Shown here: positions 59,107-64,000 of the stretch, piece by piece
Layout of the letters: each line of letters opens with the position of its first letter
How positions within the stretch are numbered: position 1 is the first letter of the stretch
Origin: Streptomyces flavochromogenes
GTDB lineage: Bacteria; Actinomycetota; Actinomycetes; Streptomycetales; Streptomycetaceae
DNA length: 64,000 nucleotides
Reading direction: 5' to 3'
Assembly (NCBI RefSeq): GCF_000717595.1
Contig: NZ_JNZO01000003.1
Location: 62,001 to 126,000 of the forward strand
Notes under the pieces: model-generated
Databases searched by the model: none
Told to the model about the DNA's origin: nothing
Seen by the model: only the letters and a program-made list of their open reading frames with translations
Made by a program: the position numbers and the translations under genes

Positions 59107-60081
59107 GTGCGTATCGCAGTCACCGGCTCCATCGCCACCGACCACCTCATGACCTTCCCCGGCCGGTTCGCCGACCAGCTGGTGGCCGACCAGCTGCACA
59201 CGGTGTCCCTCTCCTTCCTCGTCGACAACCTCGACGTCCGGCGCGGCGGCGTCGGCCCCAACATCTGCTTCGGCATGGGCCAGCTGGGTGGCACCCCGAT
59301 CCTGGTGGGCGCCGCCGGCTACGACTTCGACGAGTACCGCGGCTGGCTCGACCGCCACGGCGTCGACACCGGCTCGGTCCGTATCTCCGAGGTCCTGCAC
59401 ACGGCCCGCTTCGTCTGCACCACGGACAAGGACCACAACCAGATCGGCTCCTTCTACACGGGCGCGATGAGCGAGGCCCGGCTGATCGAGCTCAAGGCCG
59501 TCGCCGACCGGGTGGGCGGGCTCGACCTCGTCCTCATCGGCGCCGACGACCCCGAGGCGATGCTCCGCCACACGGAGGAGTGCAAGACGCGGGGCATCCC
59601 CTTCGCGGCGGACTTCTCGCAGCAGATCGCGCGGATGGACGGCGACGAGATCCGCACGCTCCTCGACGGCGCCACGTACCTCTTCTCCAACGAGTACGAG
59701 AAGGGCCTGATCGAGTCCAAGACGGGCTGGACCGACGCCGAGATCCTCTCCCGCGTCGGCCACCGCGTCACCACGCTCGGCTCGCGCGGTGTGCGCATCG
59801 AGCGCGTCGGCGACACGCCGATCGAGGTCGCGTGCGCGGAGGAGACGGCGAAGGTCGACCCGACGGGCGTCGGCGACGCGTTCCGCGCGGGCTTCCTGAC
59901 GGGCCTGTCGTGGGGTGTGGGTCTCGAGCGGGCGGCGCAGGTCGGCTGCATGCTGGCGACGCTGGTCATCGAGACGCTGGGCACGCAGGAGTACACCCTG
60001 CGCCGCACGAACTTCATGGACCGCTTCAAGAAGGCGTACGGCGAAGAGGCGGCCACGGAAGTCCAGTCCCACCTGGCCTGA
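59107..60081 (+). CDS. adoK: Adenosine kinase (AdoK-type, PfkB family)
   Basis: A 324-residue PfkB kinase from the GTG at 59107, with AGGAG upstream; an ATG at 59068 is too close to a TAGCGT -10-like element. RIAVTGSIATDHLMTFPGRF is nearly the same as the N-terminus of M. tuberculosis AdoK (Rv2202c). RGGVGPNICFGMGQLGG binds substrate, and DPTGVGDAFRAGFLTG carries the catalytic Asp of the GAGD-type motif. It phosphorylates adenosine to AMP for salvage; actinobacterial AdoK is PfkB-like rather than the eukaryotic type. Confidence 0.9.
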   Translation: MRIAVTGSIATDHLMTFPGRFADQLVADQLHTVSLSFLVDNLDVRRGGVGPNICFGMGQLGGTPILVGAAGYDFDEYRGWLDRHGVDTGSVRISEVLHTARFVCTTDKDHNQIGSFYTGAMSEARLIELKAVADRVGGLDLVLIGADDPEAMLRHTEECKTRGIPFAADFSQQIARMDGDEIRTLLDGATYLFSNEYEKGLIESKTGWTDAEILSRVGHRVTTLGSRGVRIERVGDTPIEVACAEETAKVDPTGVGDAFRAGFLTGLSWGVGLERAAQVGCMLATLVIETLGTQEYTLRRTNFMDRFKKAYGEEAATEVQSHLA

Positions 60082-60325
60082 CGCCCGGGTGCCCTCCCCC
60101 GTCGTGGGCGTTCGTTCCGCCGGGGCGCCGGGGGAGGGTGGGCACAACGGGACGGCGCCCTGGGCCGGGCCCAGGCTTCCGCGCCTGAACCCGCACCCCG
60201 TGTGCACCGCGACCGTGGGTGCGGGTCAGGCAGGTGGCGGGGCGGCGAGGGCACGGACAGTGGGGGCGCGGCCCGCCAGGGCCGTGGGGCTCACTCCGGC
60301 GGTCGCCCGTACGTGCCCGCCGGTG

Positions 60326-61723
60326 TCAGCTCACCCGGCGCACCACATACGCCACCCCGCCCCCCGCCGCAGGCGACTCGCCCACGTACTCCTGCCCCCG
60401 CATCTCGCACCACGCCGGAATGTCCAGCCGTGCCGCCGCATCGTCCGCCAGGACCGTCACCGTCCCGCCCACCGGCACGTCCCCGATGACCTTCGCCAGT
60501 TCGATCACCGGGATCGGGCAGCGCCGGCCGAGCGCGTCCACCACCAGGGAGTCCGGCCCCGGCGTGGCCGCCGGTGACGTCGCCGGCGCGCCGAGCCGCT
60601 CCCGTACCCCCGCCACGACCACCGGCAGCACGTCGAGGAAGCGGTCCACGTCCTCCTCCGCCGTTCCGGCCGGCAGCGACACCCGGACGTTCCCCTCGCT
60701 CAGCACCCCCATCGCGCGCAGCACATGGCTGGGCGTCAGCGTCGAGCTCGTGCACGACGAACCGGACGAAACGGAGAATCCCTCCCGGTCCAGCTCGTGC
60801 AACAACGTCTCCCCGTCGACGTACAGACAGGAGAAGGTCACCAGGTGGGGAAGTCGCCGCACCGGGTCGCCCACCACCTCCACGTCCGGGACGAGCTCCG
60901 GCACCCGCGCCCGGATCCGGTCCACAAGGGCCCGCAGCCGGGCCCCCTCGGCCGCCGCCTCCGCCCGTACCGCCCGCAGCGAGGCCGCCGCCGCAACGAT
61001 CGCCGGCAGGTTCTCGAAGCCGGGCGCCCGTCCCGACTCCCGTTCGTCCGAGGGGCCTTGAGGCGCGAACCGCACCCCCTTCCGCACGGCGAGCAGTCCC
61101 ACCCCCGCCGGTCCGCCCCACTTGTGCGCGCTCGCCGCGAGCAGCGACCAGCCGCCCTCCACCGGCCCCCAGCCGAGCGACTGGGCCGCGTCCACGAGCA
61201 GCGGCACGCCCGCCGCCCGGCAGGCCTCGGCCACCTCCGCCACCGGCTGCTCGGTGCCCACCTCGTGGTTGGCCGACTGGAGACACGCCAGGGCGGCCGT
61301 GCCCGAGCCCCCGGAGCCGAGCGCGGCCGTGAAGGCGTCCGCGTCCACCGCCCCCGTCCGCCCCACCGGAACCTCCGTCACCGCTCCGCCCGCCGCCGCG
61401 TGGCTTTCGCCCGCGTGCAGTACCGAGGAGTGTTCGACCGCGGAGACCACGAGCCGGTTTCCGACACGCCGACGCCCCGCGAGAGCTCCCGAGATTCCCG
61501 CGTGAACCGCGCGCGTCCCCGAAGGAGTGAATACGAGCTCGTCGGGACGACAGCCCACGGCGTCCGCCGCGGCCTCCCGCGCGGCGTCGAGCAGCAGCCT
61601 GGCGCGCCGCCCCTCCCGGTACAGCCGGGCCGGATCGGCCCAGCCCTCGTCGAGGGAGGCGAGCAGCGCCTGGCGGGCGACGGGGTGCAACGGGGCGGCG
61701 GACGCGGCGTCGAAGTACGGCAT
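60326..61723 (-). CDS. Cysteine desulfurase-TusA fusion
   Basis: A 465-residue fusion. Residues 1-375 are a class V aminotransferase/NifS fold: NHEVGTEQPV, LVDAAQSLGW, the PLP lysine Lys201 in ASAHKWGGPAGVG, and the persulfide Cys324 in SSGSSCTSS. Residues about 390-465 are a TusA domain: DALGRRCPIPVIELA, with CPxP at Cys402. The desulfurase could pass sulfur directly to the TusA cysteine, feeding tRNA thiolation or cofactor synthesis. This gene lies near nadA and the Fe-S carrier gene. Confidence 0.92.
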   Translation of the reverse strand: MPYFDAASAAPLHPVARQALLASLDEGWADPARLYREGRRARLLLDAAREAAADAVGCRPDELVFTPSGTRAVHAGISGALAGRRRVGNRLVVSAVEHSSVLHAGESHAAAGGAVTEVPVGRTGAVDADAFTAALGSGGSGTAALACLQSANHEVGTEQPVAEVAEACRAAGVPLLVDAAQSLGWGPVEGGWSLLAASAHKWGGPAGVGLLAVRKGVRFAPQGPSDERESGRAPGFENLPAIVAAAASLRAVRAEAAAEGARLRALVDRIRARVPELVPDVEVVGDPVRRLPHLVTFSCLYVDGETLLHELDREGFSVSSGSSCTSSTLTPSHVLRAMGVLSEGNVRVSLPAGTAEEDVDRFLDVLPVVVAGVRERLGAPATSPAATPGPDSLVVDALGRRCPIPVIELAKVIGDVPVGGTVTVLADDAAARLDIPAWCEMRGQEYVGESPAAGGGVAYVVRRVS

Positions 61724-61986
61724 CCGCCCACGGTAGGGCCTGGGCGCGGACGGCCTTCGCCCACCCGGGGAGAGGCCACGCCGCGCGCCCCCGACCGGGC
61801 CGCGGCACGTCCGGGGGGGGGCGGTCCGGGGCCCCCGCCTCGGCGTGCCGGTGGCCGGGCCGCCGTACGCCCCTGGCCAGGCCGCGGCCCGTCAGGGGCC
61901 GGGTGACAGCCCGCCCGTGACCCGTCCGCGGCCGGTCCGGGGGAGCCCATGGCCGGCCCGGGCGGCCGAGCCCGACGCGAGCCCCC

Positions 61987-62134
61987 GGCACGTTCGCCGC
62001 CCGCCCGCGGTGAGCACCGGCACGTTCGCCGCCTGTCCCGCAGCAAGCCCCCGGCGTATCCGCCGCCCGTCCGCAGCGAGCCCCGGCGTACCGGCCGCAC
62101 CCCTTGCCGCCGCCCCGTGGGCGACCCCGCCGCC
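61987..62134. repeat. Degenerate tandem repeat, units of about 33 bp
   Basis: Units begin at 61987, 62019, 62053, 62085 and 62120 with GGCACGTTCGCCGCC, GGCACGTTCGCCGCC, GGCGTATCCGCCGCC, GGCGTACCGGCCGCA and GGCGACCCCGCCGCC. The first two 15-mers are identical; later units diverge. The spacing of 32-35 bp is regular enough to be a decayed tandem array. Confidence 0.5.
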
Positions 62135-62293
62135 CCTCCCACGTGAGCCCTCGTCAGAACCGCCTCGCCGTACACCGGCAGACCGCCGAACGGACGCGTC
62201 CGACCCCCCTCCGGAACCCCGGAGTCCACCCCTTCGGGGACTCGGACGGCGCGTTGGGCACCCTCCCCGCGCGACCCCAAATAGCGTCCAGTA

Positions 62294-62322
62294 GGGTTTG
62301 GTCCGCATAAACATCCAAACCC
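62294..62322. promoter_or_regulatory. Inverted repeat upstream of ctaC
   Basis: GGGTTTGG and CCAAACCC (8-bp perfect arms) flank an AT-rich 13-base spacer, about 87 bp before the ctaC start. It could be an operator or mRNA hairpin affecting expression of the cta operon. Confidence 0.45.
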
Positions 62323-62408
62323 CTGCCCGCGGCCGGGGCGGCGACCGACCAGCGAGACGGACGGCCGTGGCCGACCAACGCGGGCCGAGACTCTCGGGAA
62401 GGCGCTAC

Positions 62409-63374
62409 GTGAGTCCCAACGGCTCCGACCGCTCGTCGCGGCGCCCGATGCGGCGGAAGCTGCCGCAGGTGCTGACTGCGGGCCTGATCCTGGCGACAGC
62501 CACCGGCTGCTCGTACAACTGGGAAGACTTCCCCCGCCTGGGTATGCCCACTCCGGTCACGGAAGAGGCTCCTACGATCCTGTCCCTCTGGCAGGGCTCG
62601 TGGGCGGCTGCGCTCGCCACGGGCGTCCTGGTCTGGGGGCTGATCCTGTGGTCCGTGGTGTTCCACAGGCGCACCCGCACCAAGGTCGAGGTACCTCCGC
62701 AGACGCGGTACAACATGCCCATCGAGGCGCTGTACACGGTGACGCCACTCATCATCGTGTCCGTCCTCTTCTACTTCACCGCGCGCGACGAGTCGAAGCT
62801 CCTTTCGCTCGCCGACAAGCCGGCCCACACCATCAACGTGGTCGGCTACCAGTGGAGCTGGGGCTTCAACTACATCGAGAACGTGCCGGGTGTGAAGGGT
62901 GACGCGCAGACGGCCCCGAACCTCGACGCCATCCCGGACAAGTTCCAGGACGACTTCCCGGCGAACGCCGGCGGCGTCTACGACGCCGGTATCCCCGGTG
63001 ACCGCAACCCGCAGACCGGCAACCCGGGCCCGACCCTGTGGCTGCCGAAGGGTGAGAAGGTCCGGTTCGTCCTGACCTCCCGCGACGTGATCCACTCCTT
63101 CTGGGTGGTCCCCTTCCTCATGAAGCAGGACGTCATCCCGGGTCACACCAACGCCTTCGAGGTCACCCCGACGCAGGAAGGCACCTTCCTCGGCAAGTGC
63201 GCCGAGCTGTGCGGTGTCGACCACTCCCGGATGCTCTTCAACGTCAAGGTGGTCTCCCCGGAGCGCTACCAGCAGCACCTGAAGGAGCTGGCCGAGAAGG
63301 GGCAGACCGGCTACATCCCGTCTGGCATCGAGCAGACGGACCCGGCCAGGAATGCGGAGAAGAACCAACTGTGA
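62409..63374 (+). CDS. ctaC: Cytochrome c oxidase subunit II
   Basis: A 321-residue lipoprotein from the GTG at 62409. The leader ends in [10 protein letters not shown] (lipobox Cys34), two membrane helices follow ([37 protein letters not shown]), then the CuA domain with [13 protein letters not shown] and [13 protein letters not shown], which carry the His, Cys and Met copper ligands. [10 protein letters not shown] is the electron-entry aromatic patch. In actinobacteria it works in the bcc-aa3 supercomplex. Its stop overlaps the ctaD start by 4 bp. Confidence 0.97.
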   Translation: MSPNGSDRSSRRPMRRKLPQVLTAGLILATATGCSYNWEDFPRLGMPTPVTEEAPTILSLWQGSWAAALATGVLVWGLILWSVVFHRRTRTKVEVPPQTRYNMPIEALYTVTPLIIVSVLFYFTARDESKLLSLADKPAHTINVVGYQWSWGFNYIENVPGVKGDAQTAPNLDAIPDKFQDDFPANAGGVYDAGIPGDRNPQTGNPGPTLWLPKGEKVRFVLTSRDVIHSFWVVPFLMKQDVIPGHTNAFEVTPTQEGTFLGKCAELCGVDHSRMLFNVKVVSPERYQQHLKELAEKGQTGYIPSGIEQTDPARNAEKNQL

Positions 63375-64000
63375 GCATCCACAACGAAACCCAGGGTGCC
63401 GCCGCAGCTGAGGACTCGTACGAGAACGAGCTGCCCGTACGGCGCAAGCAGCCCGGCAATGTCGTGATCAAGTGGCTGACCACCACCGACCACAAGACGA
63501 TCGGCACGCTCTACCTGGTCACGTCGTTCGTCTTCTTCTGCATCGGCGGACTCATGGCGCTCTTCATGCGCGCCGAGCTGGCCCGTCCGGGTACGCAGAT
63601 CATGTCGAACGAGCAGTTCAACCAGGCGTTCACGATGCACGGCACGATCATGCTGCTGATGTTCGCGACGCCGCTGTTCGCCGGATTCGCCAACTGGATC
63701 ATGCCGCTGCAGATCGGCGCGCCCGACGTGGCGTTCCCGCGGCTGAACATGTTCGCGTACTGGCTGTACCTCTTCGGCTCGATCATGGCGGTGGCCGGCT
63801 TCCTCACCCCGCAGGGTGCGGCCGACTTCGGCTGGTTCGCCTACTCCCCGCTGTCGGACGCCGTCCGCTCGCCGGGTATCGGCGCGGACATGTGGATCAT
63901 GGGTCTGGCCTTCTCCGGCTTCGGCACGATCCTCGGCTCGGTCAACTTCATCACCACGATCATCTGCATGCGCGCTCCGGGCATGACGATGTTCCGCATG
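63371..64000 (+). CDS. ctaD: Cytochrome c oxidase subunit I, 3' end outside window
   Basis: Starts at a GTG at 63371, overlapping the ctaC stop; 210 codons are visible before the window ends. [18 protein letters not shown] is the family start, and [30 protein letters not shown] carries the first haem-a ligand histidine. [16 protein letters not shown] follows in the next helices. It forms the catalytic oxygen-reducing core with CtaC. The remaining haem and copper ligands lie beyond the window. Confidence 0.97.
   Translation, partial: MSIHNETQGAAAAEDSYENELPVRRKQPGNVVIKWLTTTDHKTIGTLYLVTSFVFFCIGGLMALFMRAELARPGTQIMSNEQFNQAFTMHGTIMLLMFATPLFAGFANWIMPLQIGAPDVAFPRLNMFAYWLYLFGSIMAVAGFLTPQGAADFGWFAYSPLSDAVRSPGIGADMWIMGLAFSGFGTILGSVNFITTIICMRAPGMTMFRM

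Larger units (their letters stand above)
61724..62408. other. Non-coding gap before ctaC with degenerate repeats
   Basis: This 685-bp stretch has open frames on both strands, but their products are low-complexity Pro/Arg/Gly and match no family, so I call no gene. It holds a run of degenerate units of about 33 bp (61987-62134), an inverted repeat at 62294-62322, and the ctaC leader with GGGAAGG before the GTG at 62409. Confidence 0.6.

Noticed and set aside
61845..62314. Frames of about 140-150 codons on both strands upstream of ctaC
   Set aside because: Low-complexity products, no ribosome binding site, no recognised family; the region looks like decayed repeats.
1..64000. CRISPR array, tRNA, rRNA, insertion sequence or prophage
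   Set aside because: No regularly spaced direct repeats with unique spacers, no cloverleaf, no transposase or integrase motif and no ribosomal RNA sequence were found by reading.

Overview
The window is high-GC actinobacterial chromosome and almost certainly comes from Streptomyces or a close relative. Evidence is the strong G/C bias at third codon positions, frequent GTG/TTG starts, gene pairs overlapping as ATGA/GTGA, a GlnR box in front of glnA, and actinomycete families such as DUF4191, DUF3043, an NsdA-like regulator, PspA/PspAA and homodimeric AceE. From 9.1 kb rightwards the gene set is conserved core: glnA, an RDD protein, DUF4191, lipA, lipB, a TIGR01777 epimerase, an E2 acyltransferase, pepA, cobS, cobT, an A-type Fe-S carrier, adoK and ctaC. 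These same families, in broadly this order, occupy the Mycobacterium tuberculosis interval from glnA1 (Rv2220) to ctaC (Rv2200c). There is no IS element, CRISPR array, phage gene, rRNA or tRNA that I can see.

Layout. 0-9 kb is accessory: a partial ARPP-like gene coupled to a von Willebrand A protein, an oxidoreductase, a MocR regulator, a MarR/hydrolase divergon, an ArsC-like protein, a 91-codon gene under a DNA-damage (PafBC-type) promoter, and a cyclodipeptide synthase coupled to a CYP121-like P450. 9-15 kb is glnA and the lipoate genes. 15-24 kb holds regulators and redox enzymes (NsdA-like, FAD oxidoreductase, epimerase, GNAT, TetR/SDR, DUF4240, SDR, WYL). 24-31 kb is the 2-oxoacid dehydrogenase set (aceE, a GntR regulator, E2, lpd), whose lipoyl groups depend on lipA/lipB. 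31-39 kb is pepA followed by a four-gene exopolysaccharide locus (secreted deacetylase-like protein, PelF-like glycosyltransferase, polytopic membrane protein, spherulin-4 glycosidase-like protein). 39-45.6 kb is cobalamin nucleotide-loop assembly (cobS, cobT, a cobU fusion) around an MprF/LysX-like protein and a rhomboid-like protein. 45.7-55 kb is envelope and stress: an HtrA-like lipoprotein protease, a methyltransferase, DUF3043, PspA/PspAA, a two-component system and an RND transporter. 55-62 kb is NAD and Fe-S/sulfur metabolism (nadA, the Fe-S carrier, adoK, a cysteine desulfurase-TusA fusion). The window ends in ctaC and the start of ctaD.

The two most interesting systems are the CDPS-P450 pair (6994-8912), which closely resembles mycobacterial Rv2275/CYP121 but differs at two distal-pocket positions, and the 32951-38833 locus. 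The latter has the gene complement of a Pel or fungal galactosaminogalactan pathway reduced to four genes; I infer that it makes a deacetylated amino-sugar polymer. Many genes are closed by long perfect hairpins, several lying between convergent genes.
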